From Sediminibacterium sp. (GTDB lineage Bacteria > Bacteroidota > Bacteroidia > Chitinophagales > Chitinophagaceae): a stretch of 8,781 bases of DNA. The notes beneath the pieces were generated by a model. The model saw only the letters and a program-made list of their open reading frames with translations, made no database searches and had not been told where the DNA came from. Position numbers and translations under genes: made by a program. The stretch lies in the NCBI GenBank assembly GCA_028288645.1, contig JAQBNJ010000311.1:1-8781 (forward strand), given 5' to 3'. Shown piece after piece: positions 1-5,933 of the stretch (position 1 is the stretch's first letter; every line of letters begins with the position of its first letter).

Positions 1-85
1 GCAAGACAAGCGATAGTTTTTCTGCTTTTTGACCAAAGAGTGCCGGCGTGAACAGGAGTAAAATAATGGCGAGTGTGTTCCGCAT
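1..85 (-). CDS. Exported protein, 5' end only (cut by window edge)
   Basis: An ATG at 85 on the minus strand opens a frame that stays open to the window edge (28 codons). The visible start is MRNTLAIILLLFTPALFGQK: one basic residue, then a run of about 14 hydrophobic residues, then small residues before GQK. This is a good Sec signal peptide with likely cleavage near the Gly-Gln. The mature protein is therefore expected in the periplasm or outer membrane. It lies 44 bases downstream of the DinB-like gene on the same strand, so it could be co-transcribed with it. Nothing of the mature domain is visible, so no function can be given. Confidence 0.65.
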   Translation of the reverse strand, partial: MRNTLAIILLLFTPALFGQKAEKLSLVL

Positions 86-129
86 AGCAGGTTGACACTT
101 TAAAAAAAAAGAATGTTGCATCTATGCTG

Positions 130-642
130 TTATTGAGCTGACGCACTCTTCAGGAAATCATCTATTCTTTTCTTTTGCCTCAGGTGATGCCTGAAATGCA
201 TGCCCGCAAAACGATACCATTCCTCCGCGCTAAAATACTGTAACCCCGGGTGTTGGGTTTTACCTCTATATTGGGTTTGAGAGATCAAACGCTCAACTTC
301 TTTTATCTCCTCTTTTAATCTCACCAGGCCAATACTTAGCTGTTCTTTATTACCTGGCTGTGGTATCAGCGCATTTGAGGGCGCGCCCTCAATGACCGCA
401 TCGGGAAATTCATTATTGAGTAACATTGTCTTAGCTGCGGGCGCCATTTCTTCTGCGCTGTTATGGTCTGCTGAAACACAGATTTTTATCTGTTCGATGT
501 AATAGTTCGTATCATTAAGCAGGTGAATATAAAGTTGGCCGAGCGACCAGCTATGCGGTGAAGGTTTAAGTCGTAGCTGGATAATTGTGTACCGCTCTAA
601 CTCCTTTGTCCAAAAATCGATTATATGATCCAGGTCTTTCAT
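130..642 (-). CDS. DinB-like superfamily protein
   Basis: A 170-residue protein with the size and helical layout of the DinB/YfiT-like four-helix-bundle superfamily. Seen: SWSLGQLYIHLL at about 31-42, which supplies His40, and a C-terminal GMHFRHHLRQKKRI segment at about 147-160 with His149, His152 and His153. In this superfamily one His from the second helix and two from the last helix bind a divalent metal, so His40, His149 and His153 are the likely ligands. Members act as metal-dependent thiol transferases or are damage-induced proteins of unknown activity; the substrate cannot be read here. The protein is cytosolic, with no signal peptide. The ATG at 642 is used; no Shine-Dalgarno is visible. 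The family is assigned with good confidence, the role is not. Confidence 0.85.
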   Translation of the reverse strand: MKDLDHIIDFWTKELERYTIIQLRLKPSPHSWSLGQLYIHLLNDTNYYIEQIKICVSADHNSAEEMAPAAKTMLLNNEFPDAVIEGAPSNALIPQPGNKEQLSIGLVRLKEEIKEVERLISQTQYRGKTQHPGLQYFSAEEWYRFAGMHFRHHLRQKKRIDDFLKSASAQ

Positions 643-686
643 TGTTCTGCCGACCGCTATGGAAAGATCTCGTGTTTATGCGCTTA

Positions 687-839
687 TTAGTTCCGGTGGG
701 TTGATTGGATTTGTTGAGTATGTACGGAATTCCATCCTTTTTTAAATCCTTTCACAAAATCAAAACTTCCCTTTACCAGCGAAATGACAACAAAAATGGC
801 CAATACCTTTTTTCTTGAAATTGAGGATAAATATTTCAT
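687..839 (-). CDS. Possible small basic hydrophobic peptide (50 aa)
   Basis: The ATG at 839 opens a 50-codon frame: a basic start (MKYLSSISRKK), a hydrophobic run VLAIFVVISLV, then a basic amphipathic stretch containing FVKGFKKGW and a polar tail. It could be a small membrane-associated peptide. The frame can be extended upstream to a TTG at 917, but that part runs into the inverted repeat at 904-925 and does not look like protein, so the ATG is preferred. An A/T-rich TTTTTGTATATT stretch about 25 bases upstream resembles the Bacteroidota -7 region. I do not recognise a family, and it may be a chance frame in a gap of more than 400 bases. Confidence 0.3.
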   Translation of the reverse strand: MKYLSSISRKKVLAIFVVISLVKGSFDFVKGFKKGWNSVHTQQIQSTHRN

Positions 840-903
840 AAGATGATTTTTTGTCTGAATAAATATACAAAAATTTAACGGATTATAGATCTGGTCATCT
901 TGA

Positions 904-1051
904 AGGGTGCATTTCAAATTTTCGCGACTCCTATGTGAAAACCTATGTTTCCTACTGTTCTATGTGGTAAAAAACATTGAACCACATAGGATATAGAACA
1001 CAGAGAGGATTAAAATAAATCAGAGAGAGGCGAAAATTTGAAATGCACCCT
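904..1051. repeat. Intergenic palindromic element, 22-bp perfect arms
   Basis: Positions 904-925 and 1030-1051 are perfect inverted copies of 22 bases (core GCATTTCAAATTTTCGC). Between them lies a second palindrome, CTATGTGGT at 960-968 against ACCACATAG at 981-989 with a 12-base loop. Several partial CTATGTG copies (about 930-948) precede it. No convincing frame lies inside. Together with the possible peptide at 687-839 this element fills the 425-base gap between the DinB-like and hydrolase genes. It resembles MITE-like or REP-like repeats dispersed in Bacteroidota; no target-site duplication is obvious. Confidence 0.85.
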
Positions 1052-1067
1052 CTTGATGGTTATTTGT

Positions 1068-2504
1068 TTATTTCTTTTTCTGTGCAAAAAGCCAATCAAA
1101 TAAACCAGGTTCGTCCTTTACTTTATCCCAGATTCCATGGTCCCGGTCCGGATACTCAGTATACCGCGGGTTTCCGCCTGCTTTTTTGATCGCAGCGATC
1201 ATGTCACGCGAAAAATTAACCGGTACGTTTTTGTCTTTCGCGCCATGAAAGGCCCAAACAGGTACGCTGATGCTGTTTGCAGCGAGGCGGGGATCTTCTC
1301 CTCCGCAAAGAGGTATTGCTGCTGCAAACATTTGGGGGCGGACGCATATAAAATGCCATGAGCCATAGCCACCCATTGATTCACCATTCACATAACATCG
1401 TTTTATGTCTGTTTTGAACTCTTTTTCAAAAGCAGCAATGGCTTCAAAAGTGATTTCCTCTACGGATGAAGCACCGGGTGCGCCGCCCCAGTTATATCCC
1501 GGCGGGCATTGCGGAATAAAAATAAAGGCCGGATATTTCCTGCTGTTCACTGGGTTTACCAGTACTTGCGCGAGTGCCGAGCCGGCAACCTGTTTGATAT
1601 TATCATTGCCATGCGCTCCGCCATGATGGAGGCATACAACCAAAGGATATTCTTTTTTCTGGTCATAGTCTATCGGCTTCATAAACCGGTAACGCATGGT
1701 GTCCCCCTTTTTGTTCACATAAGTTCCTGCCGTAAACAGCGCTGCTGCGTACCTGTCGCCTTCATTTACCTCGTTTACTTTGGCCGGTAGCACTTCTTTT
1801 TTTTCAGCTAAATTCTGTCCGAAAATATATATACCAGCGATAAGCAATATTGCTGTTCCGCCCAATATGAATTTCAAAGACGGCCGCAGCGCTGTTGCCT
1901 CATTTCCTGCGGGCAATTCTTTTAGTTCTTCATTGAAATTCACGATCATTAAAACAGGCACCAGGGCATTGGCTAATGATATCCAATGTTGAATATCAAC
2001 CAAAACAAATATTGGCTGAATATGTGTTCCGTTCATACGCCATACGGTGAGAGCTACTTCAGTAAGTTGAATGATCATACCAAAAACACCAGCTGCTTTT
2101 AACCATTTTCTTTCTGACGCACGCGAAAAGATAAGGCTGGCAGAGTAGCATATAGTGGCAACCGCCAATATAATAAAGACAACAGGATATAGTCCTTCCC
2201 AACCCTTTGCTACAAGTATCTTGTAAAAAACAAAATAGGAACTAAGGAATGCTATCATGACAAGAACAAGGAATGCGTATGCGGACCTATATTTTTTATA
2301 CCGGCAATATTTCAATAACATCCACATCGTTGCAATGGATATTGTTGTTACCAGAAAAAACCAGGGAATAATGGATTGGCGAAAATAGATCTGTGATTGA
2401 AGTCCCGATTGAATGAACCACTGTACTAAAGATGCAATAATACTGAGGCCGATGAATAAAATTCCAAACAGGTAAAAACTTTTATTGGGTGTTTGCTTTT
2501 GCAT
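1068..2504 (-). CDS. Seven-TM membrane-anchored alpha/beta hydrolase (esterase-like)
   Basis: A 478-residue protein from the ATG at 2504; the frame extends six codons to a TTG at 2522, which I do not favour. The N-terminal half has about seven hydrophobic helices (roughly 11-31, 44-64, 75-97, 106-126, 136-155, 163-188 and 210-229). The C-terminal half from about 250 is an alpha/beta hydrolase of the dienelactone hydrolase/prolyl oligopeptidase-like esterase type. Seen: an HGG oxyanion-hole motif at 294-296, the nucleophile elbow GESMGG with Ser376, HGAKDKNVP with likely acid Asp424, and DHGIW with His456. The triad is complete, so it is probably active. With seven helices and a cytosolic N terminus the catalytic domain would face the periplasm (inference). 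The substrate is unknown; esters are likely. It lies 68 bases from the DUF1330-like gene upstream and may share its transcript. Confidence 0.85.
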   Translation of the reverse strand: MQKQTPNKSFYLFGILFIGLSIIASLVQWFIQSGLQSQIYFRQSIIPWFFLVTTISIATMWMLLKYCRYKKYRSAYAFLVLVMIAFLSSYFVFYKILVAKGWEGLYPVVFIILAVATICYSASLIFSRASERKWLKAAGVFGMIIQLTEVALTVWRMNGTHIQPIFVLVDIQHWISLANALVPVLMIVNFNEELKELPAGNEATALRPSLKFILGGTAILLIAGIYIFGQNLAEKKEVLPAKVNEVNEGDRYAAALFTAGTYVNKKGDTMRYRFMKPIDYDQKKEYPLVVCLHHGGAHGNDNIKQVAGSALAQVLVNPVNSRKYPAFIFIPQCPPGYNWGGAPGASSVEEITFEAIAAFEKEFKTDIKRCYVNGESMGGYGSWHFICVRPQMFAAAIPLCGGEDPRLAANSISVPVWAFHGAKDKNVPVNFSRDMIAAIKKAGGNPRYTEYPDRDHGIWDKVKDEPGLFDWLFAQKKK

Positions 2505-2572
2505 GGTTAGAAACGGCGTCAATAACGGTGAAATGAATTTTCTTTTTCCTAAATATCATTGTATCAGCATGA

Positions 2573-2875
2573 TCATAACTTCACCCCTTTAATGAGTAAA
2601 ACCGATCTAATTGATTGCTCTTTCAAGTGCAGAAATCTTTTTCGCTCTTCATCCCGCATAAAATTTTCGAAATCAGTATCTGTTTCAAATTCTACAAGAT
2701 GTATTTCGTAGGGCTTTTCAATATTACTTTCTATATAACTATTTTCGCCAGGCCGCATACGGAGCAACAGGTTTCCGTTGTATTTTGAAATTGCCGGGAT
2801 GGCAATAGCTTCAAACTGATCGAAGATTGCTTGCTGGCCGTCTAAAATGTAAATCAGTTGTGTAATAAAAATCAT
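2573..2875 (-). CDS. DUF1330-like dimeric alpha/beta-barrel protein
   Basis: A 100-residue cytosolic protein with the beta-alpha-beta-beta-alpha-beta pattern of the ferredoxin-like dimeric alpha/beta-barrel fold. It opens with a strand (MIFITQLIYI), followed by a helix with FDQFEAIAIPAISKYNG, a strand LLLRMRP, then YEIHLVEFETDTDFENFM and a final strand RSVLLIKGVKL. The EIHLVEF strand followed by an acidic helix with DEERKRF is typical of DUF1330 and related ABM/EthD-like proteins. No enzyme activity is established for the family in general. It starts 36 bases downstream of the VOC gene's stop on the same strand, which suggests an operon. The fold assignment is fairly safe; the function is unknown. 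Confidence 0.8.
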   Translation of the reverse strand: MIFITQLIYILDGQQAIFDQFEAIAIPAISKYNGNLLLRMRPGENSYIESNIEKPYEIHLVEFETDTDFENFMRDEERKRFLHLKEQSIRSVLLIKGVKL

Positions 2876-2910
2876 CTTAGGTTATTGTATTCGTGATCCA
2901 TGCGATCGTA

Positions 2911-3306
2911 TCAACGGAAAACTTTCAGGGGCGACCTGTCACCAACGAGCCAGATATGCCCGAATGGGTCAATAAAACCACCTTGTCTATGTATTCCCCA
3001 GGGTGTTTCATGATCCCTGATCTTGTCTAAACTCCCATTTGCGCCCGCTTGTACAGCCTGTGCAATGAATATGTCGGGGTCATCGCAGAAAACCTCAACC
3101 TTGGCAGATGCCATACCTAATTTGAGAGGACTTTCCCACCCGTTGTTGGCAGGCTCTCCAATGAAGAAAGCTGCCCCTGCTATTTCTAAACCCGCAACAG
3201 ATCCAAAGTTCCACAATTCAGTAGCGCCGAGTGCTTTCTTGTACCACACAATGGCCGCGGGTGTGTCGGGCACCGCCAGCATTACTGATATAACCGGTTG
3301 CGACAT
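2911..3306 (-). CDS. VOC-family (glyoxalase/PhnB-like) protein
   Basis: A 131-residue protein of the vicinal oxygen chelate superfamily. Seen: a first beta-alpha-beta module with VISVMLAVPDTPAAIVWYKKALGA (about 5-28) and a second with KVEVFCDDPDIFIAQAVQAGA (about 69-89), ending in the characteristic GGFIDPFGHIWLVGDRSP (about 109-126). The spacing and the DPFGHIW signature match PhnB-like/glyoxalase members, which include isomerases, dioxygenases and antibiotic-binding proteins. His117 of DPFGHIW is the one clear candidate ligand. The usual N-terminal metal-binding His is not evident (VISVML), so metal binding may be altered or lost. It begins the VOC, DUF1330, hydrolase gene run. The substrate cannot be inferred. 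Confidence 0.88.
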   Translation of the reverse strand: MSQPVISVMLAVPDTPAAIVWYKKALGATELWNFGSVAGLEIAGAAFFIGEPANNGWESPLKLGMASAKVEVFCDDPDIFIAQAVQAGANGSLDKIRDHETPWGIHRQGGFIDPFGHIWLVGDRSPLKVFR

Positions 3307-3371
3307 GATAACCTTCTTTTAGTTATTATTTCGATGATGAATATACAAAAGAGTTGACGCTGTATTGGCAT

Positions 3372-3385
3372 GTTCTGCGCAGAAC
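3372..3385. repeat. Perfect 14-bp palindrome at a 3' gene end
   Basis: GTTCTGCGCAGAAC is its own reverse complement. It overlaps the stop codon region of the minus-strand gene 3385-3723 and lies about 65 bases upstream of the VOC start. It could be a short hairpin at the transcript end or a dimeric protein-binding site. There is no T-tract after it on the minus strand, so it is not a canonical terminator. Confidence 0.5.
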
Positions 3386-3723
3386 TAAAAGTAGTATTTA
3401 TCTTTCCTGCAGTAAGCGATTCGCTTTTGATCGGGTATGCACCCGCCAATAATTATTTCCCCCCTTGCCTGACGAAGCCCCATTTGAACGGTTGGGTAAC
3501 CATAAAGGACCGGTATAACATCCGTGCTTTGGTGGCAGATCGGGCACAGTTTAAAACTCTTGATCTTTTGTATCGTTTTTTCTAGGTATTGGTTGTGAAA
3601 GTTTACAGCAGTTGGTCTCTTAAGTGTGTCGGAGTTGACCGGAAATAAGTTCTCGTGTGCTTTGGCCTTTTTGAAAAAGCAAATCAATAAAACAGAAAAT
3701 AATATTTTGATCATTTTTCGCAT
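3385..3723 (-). CDS. Exported small Cys-rich (zinc-ribbon-like) protein
   Basis: A 112-residue protein with a Sec-type N terminus (MRKMIKILFSVLLICFF, then KKAKAHE with likely cleavage near AKA). The mature part carries LCPICHQ (Cys60, Cys63, His64), then VIPVLYGYPTVQM, RQARGEIIIGGC (Cys95) and IAYCRKD (Cys105). This order resembles a family of small, usually cytosolic zinc-ribbon proteins with CPxC, YGxPT, a GE(I/V)xLGGC motif and a final WxCxxC. Two features are odd. The protein is apparently exported, and the last CxxC is reduced to CRKD, so the fourth ligand would have to be Asp108, Cys95 or His64. The family match is from memory and has no assigned function. The gene stands alone, with about 100 bases on its upstream side. 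Confidence 0.7.
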   Translation of the reverse strand: MRKMIKILFSVLLICFFKKAKAHENLFPVNSDTLKRPTAVNFHNQYLEKTIQKIKSFKLCPICHQSTDVIPVLYGYPTVQMGLRQARGEIIIGGCIPDQKRIAYCRKDKYYF

Positions 3724-3824
3724 AAAGAAAAGTAAGGTCTTGCTCTATAGCAATCTACCAGCATGATGCACGGACCAAGGGGTTTACACAAATTGCGTGC
3801 GACAGATTTTAATTCACGAGTAAT

Positions 3825-4193
3825 TTACGAATATTCTTTATCCAATTTTAAGAGTTCAACTTCGTTAAGTCTTAATGCAAGAAGTCCTCTTATATCTTTA
3901 TAAATATCCCACTTGATCCATTTAGGAATTGCCTGCCTTGTGACTTGATCATCGGCAAGATGTTCATAAAACGAAACTCCGGCAGCGTTCCATAGGTCTT
4001 TCTCTTTTTGTCCGAAACACCATTCCGCAAAACCATATATCTTTTGTAATCTTTCGGTATTATTTTCGTTATGAGCTTCAATTGTAACGGGTAATAATTC
4101 GGAGAATACCAAATAAATTGAAATATCCGGTTGTTCTAAATCCCTTTTTAATTCCGGGCAACAATCAATTGCTTTTTGTCTCCAGGTGCTCAT
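3825..4193 (-). CDS. DUF7674-like conserved protein
   Basis: I choose the ATG at 4193 (122 residues, MSTWRQKAIDCCPELKRDLE). The same frame extends to a GTG at 4226, but the extra 11 residues look unlike the family start. Seen: a helical, Trp-rich soluble protein with IYLVFSELLPVTIEAH, then LQKIYGFAEWCFGQKEKDLWNAAGVSFYEHLAD, then IPKWIKWDIYKDIRGLLALRL. The AEWCF, DLWNAAGVSFYEHL and LL/RL segments match from memory a Bacteroidota family of about 115-125 residues often listed as DUF7674 and of unknown function. No catalytic motif or signal peptide is evident. It begins 43 bases after the nadA stop, so it probably shares the nadA transcript, although no link to NAD synthesis is implied by its sequence. 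Confidence 0.75.
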   Translation of the reverse strand: MSTWRQKAIDCCPELKRDLEQPDISIYLVFSELLPVTIEAHNENNTERLQKIYGFAEWCFGQKEKDLWNAAGVSFYEHLADDQVTRQAIPKWIKWDIYKDIRGLLALRLNEVELLKLDKEYS

Positions 4194-4236
4194 AAATTTG
4201 GTAGGTTTAATTTTATTTACGAACACGTCCTGTTGA

Positions 4237-5238
4237 TCACCCTATCAACCCCGCCGCCCTGCTAATCTCCATCATCCTATCCATCGGTTTCTTCGCCGCC
4301 AACCGCAAGGTTTCATCCATCGTAATTTCAGGCTGCTCATATTCCATGCATAAATAGAGTTTCTCAAGGGTATTCAGCTTCATGTGGGGACAATCATTGC
4401 AGGCGCAGCTGTTGGTAGGTGGCGCCGGTATAAAGGTCTTGTGCGGGCTGTTCTGCTGCATCTGGTGCAGGATGCCGGTTTCAGTGGCCACAATATATTC
4501 TGTGGCACTATCCGATTCTGAGAATTTTAATAACTGCGTGGTACTTCCTATATAATCCGACACACGCAATATCGCATCTTCGCATTCAGGTTGCGAGATC
4601 AGTTTTGCTTTCGGGTGGCGGATCTTTAACCTGGTTATTTTTTCAAGGCTGAAGATCTCGTGTACCATACAGGCCCCGTTCCACAACAACATATTCCTTC
4701 CTGATTTTTTATTGAGCCAGGCGCCGAGGTTTTTATCCGGTGCAAAAATGATCGGCTGGTCCTTTGGTACGCTTTCAATTATTTTTTCTGCGTTGCTGCT
4801 GGTACAGATGATATCGCTTAATGCCTTGATATCGGCGCTGCAGTTGATGTAGGAGATAACTATGTGATCAGGATGCTTGTCTTTGAAAGCTTTGAACATA
4901 GGCGCCGGCGCGCTGTCGGCAAGGGAACAACCCGCTTTCAGATCGGGCAGTAAAACTTTTTTCGATGGGTTTAGGATCTTGGCTGTTTCGGCCATGAAGT
5001 GTACACCGGCAAATACGATAATGTCGGCATCGGTCTTACTTGCCTGTTGAGCCAGTCCAAGACTGTCGCCAATAAAATCCGCAACGTCCTGTATGTCTGG
5101 TTCCTGGTAGTAGTGGGCAAGGAGTACTGCATTCTTCTGTTTTTTTAGACGCTCAATCTCCGCAAATAAATCCAGATGGGGATCGATTTCAAGATCTAAA
5201 AATCCTTTTTCTAAAATTGTATCGTTTGTAATGTTCAT
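4237..5238 (-). CDS. nadA: Quinolinate synthase NadA
   Basis: A 333-residue cytosolic enzyme that condenses iminoaspartate with dihydroxyacetone phosphate to quinolinate, the de novo precursor of NAD. Seen: [10 protein letters not shown] (about 41-50), [24 protein letters not shown] (Cys104), [16 protein letters not shown] (about 127-142), [14 protein letters not shown] (165-172), WNGACMVHE (Cys190), SQPECE (215-220), and a C-terminal [15 protein letters not shown] (Cys278, Cys280, Cys283). Cys104, Cys190 and probably Cys283 ligate the 4Fe-4S cluster. The motif normally reading HPE reads QPE here (Gln216), which is unusual. Length and start (ATG at 5238) fit the family. nadB and nadC are not in the window. 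The promoter must lie in or next to the candidate replication origin. Confidence 0.97.
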   Translation of the reverse strand: MNITNDTILEKGFLDLEIDPHLDLFAEIERLKKQKNAVLLAHYYQEPDIQDVADFIGDSLGLAQQASKTDADIIVFAGVHFMAETAKILNPSKKVLLPDLKAGCSLADSAPAPMFKAFKDKHPDHIVISYINCSADIKALSDIICTSSNAEKIIESVPKDQPIIFAPDKNLGAWLNKKSGRNMLLWNGACMVHEIFSLEKITRLKIRHPKAKLISQPECEDAILRVSDYIGSTTQLLKFSESDSATEYIVATETGILHQMQQNSPHKTFIPAPPTNSCACNDCPHMKLNTLEKLYLCMEYEQPEITMDETLRLAAKKPMDRMMEISRAAGLIG

Positions 5239-5247
5239 AACTGCTGT

Positions 5248-5307
5248 AATAGTATTTAATAATACTTATTTATAAAACTTAACTACTACTATTAGGGGTG
5301 TGGATAT
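5248..5307 (-). other. BUS-like unwinding element: DnaA box, CCCC, DnaA-trios, AT-rich DUE
   Basis: Read on the minus strand from 5307: the DnaA box ATATCCACA (5307-5299), a CCCC cluster (5298-5295), then TAA TAG TAG TAG (5294-5283), all four fitting the DnaA-trio rule 3'-[G/A]A[T/A]-5'. An AT-rich stretch follows; 5248-5294 including the trios has only 6 G/C in 47. Inside it AGTATT (5251-5256) and AATACT (5261-5266) can form a small hairpin. This is the established order of the basal unwinding system described in Bacillus and proposed to be widespread. Strand opening would proceed toward nadA, whose start is at 5238. Confidence 0.7.
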
Positions 5308-5320
5308 CGGGATAACTTAC

Positions 5321-5385
5321 TTATCCCCAGAATGCAAAGTTAACTACACTTGGGTTATCCACTGCAATTCACCAGATCATCCACA
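5321..5385 (+). other. Cluster of three DnaA-box-like sites
   Basis: TTATCCCCA (5321-5329), TTATCCACT (5355-5363) and TCATCCACA (5377-5385) each differ from TTATCCACA at one position and lie in the same orientation, opposite to the box at 5299-5307. They adjoin the BUS-like element and would form the main DnaA assembly site of the candidate origin. Confidence 0.65.
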
Positions 5386-5615
5386 ACAGTTTTATCAGTC
5401 TATATTGAATCAGGAGGTGTTTTTAACAATTATGTATAACTCAATTCACATCAGCTGATTTCCGGTATCCACTTTTCGCCAACTGTGAATTAACAGGGAT
5501 AAAGAGGAAGTGGGTTTTAGGTTTTAGGGGTTAGCCATTAGCTAATGACTTATTTGTTCGACCTCTTTCCACTTTTCAAAAGCCAAAAAACCGATTTCCC
5601 CACAGGATTTTGGGA

Positions 5616-5624
5616 TTATTCACA
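5616..5624 (+). other. DnaA-box-like site TTATTCACA
   Basis: One mismatch from the consensus, at a position often varied in functional DnaA boxes. It is flanked by the weaker TTCCCCACA (5596-5604, plus) and CTATTCACA (5631-5639, minus). It forms a second DnaA-box group about 230 bases from the first, consistent with a bipartite origin. Confidence 0.5.
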
Positions 5625-5675
5625 GGGCAATGTGAATAGAATTTGGAAGTTTAATTTCTGAGAACCCTGTTTTTG

Positions 5676-5803
5676 AATACTGAACACTGAGCAAGGAATT
5701 TTGAGTGTCGAAGTAGGATGTTTTGTAATATATTGATGCCTTGTGGTACTTTTTAGGCCTTTTTACTTCAACATTCAAAATTCCTTGCTCAGTGTTCAAT
5801 ATT
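5676..5803. repeat. Long inverted repeat (40-bp arms, 3 mismatches) inside the candidate origin
   Basis: The arms 5676-5715 and 5764-5803 match as inverted copies over 40 bases with three differences (core GAACACTGAGCAAGGAATTT), separated by a 48-base loop. There is no coding capacity. The arm sequence resembles a repeat family I recall as frequent in Bacteroidota intergenic regions, which suggests a dispersed palindromic element inserted between the DnaA-box region and the ppiD promoter. A large cruciform or RNA hairpin is possible. Confidence 0.88.
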
Positions 5804-5855
5804 ACGGTCTCCCGGAACCCCCGTATTTATTAGTAAAAACACTGTTTTCCACAAT

Positions 5856-5885
5856 TTGTTCTAATGCTTTATTCCCCTATTTTTG
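5856..5885 (+). promoter_or_regulatory. Bacteroidota-type promoter for ppiD
   Basis: TTG at 5856-5858, a 19-base spacer, then TATTTTTG at 5878-5885. This fits the Bacteroidota primary-sigma pattern of TTG near -33 and TAnnTTTG near -7. The predicted transcript starts near 5890, giving an A-rich leader of about 40 bases before the ATG at 5934. The DnaA-box-like TTTTCCACA (5845-5853) sits directly upstream of the -33 element, so DnaA could influence this promoter. Confidence 0.65.
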
Positions 5886-5933
5886 CCTCCCGTTTAAATC
5901 CGGGAACAAAACAACTCAAATAACTAAACTATT

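Larger units (their letters stand above)
5239..5933. other. Candidate chromosomal replication origin (oriC), intergenic
   Basis: This 695-base divergent gap between nadA and ppiD has no credible gene. It holds six 9-mers one mismatch from TTATCCACA: 5299-5307 (minus), 5321-5329, 5355-5363, 5377-5385, 5616-5624 and 5845-5853 (plus). Further two-mismatch sites lie near 5465, 5484, 5596 and 5631. A BUS-like unwinding region lies at the nadA end. Chance expectation for one-mismatch sites on both strands of 695 bases with even composition is about 0.15. All genes on either side point away from the gap, as expected for leading-strand genes. It also contains the perfect palindrome CATTAGCTAATG (5536-5547), the tandem GTTTTAG (5514-5527) and a long inverted repeat. 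No exact consensus DnaA box is present. The alternative is a DnaA-titrating or regulatory cluster. Confidence 0.72.

Noticed and set aside
840..917. Extension of the 50-residue peptide to a TTG at 917
   Set aside because: The extension begins inside an arm of the inverted repeat and lacks protein character.
904..1051. Insertion sequence
   Set aside because: Inverted arms are present but there is no transposase frame and the element is only 148 bases long.
2505..2522. Upstream TTG start for the membrane hydrolase
   Set aside because: The ATG at 2504 gives a normal start before the first helix; TTG adds six uninformative residues.
4194..4226. Upstream GTG start for the DUF7674-like gene
   Set aside because: The family-like N terminus begins at the ATG at 4193 and the extension adds no recognisable sequence.
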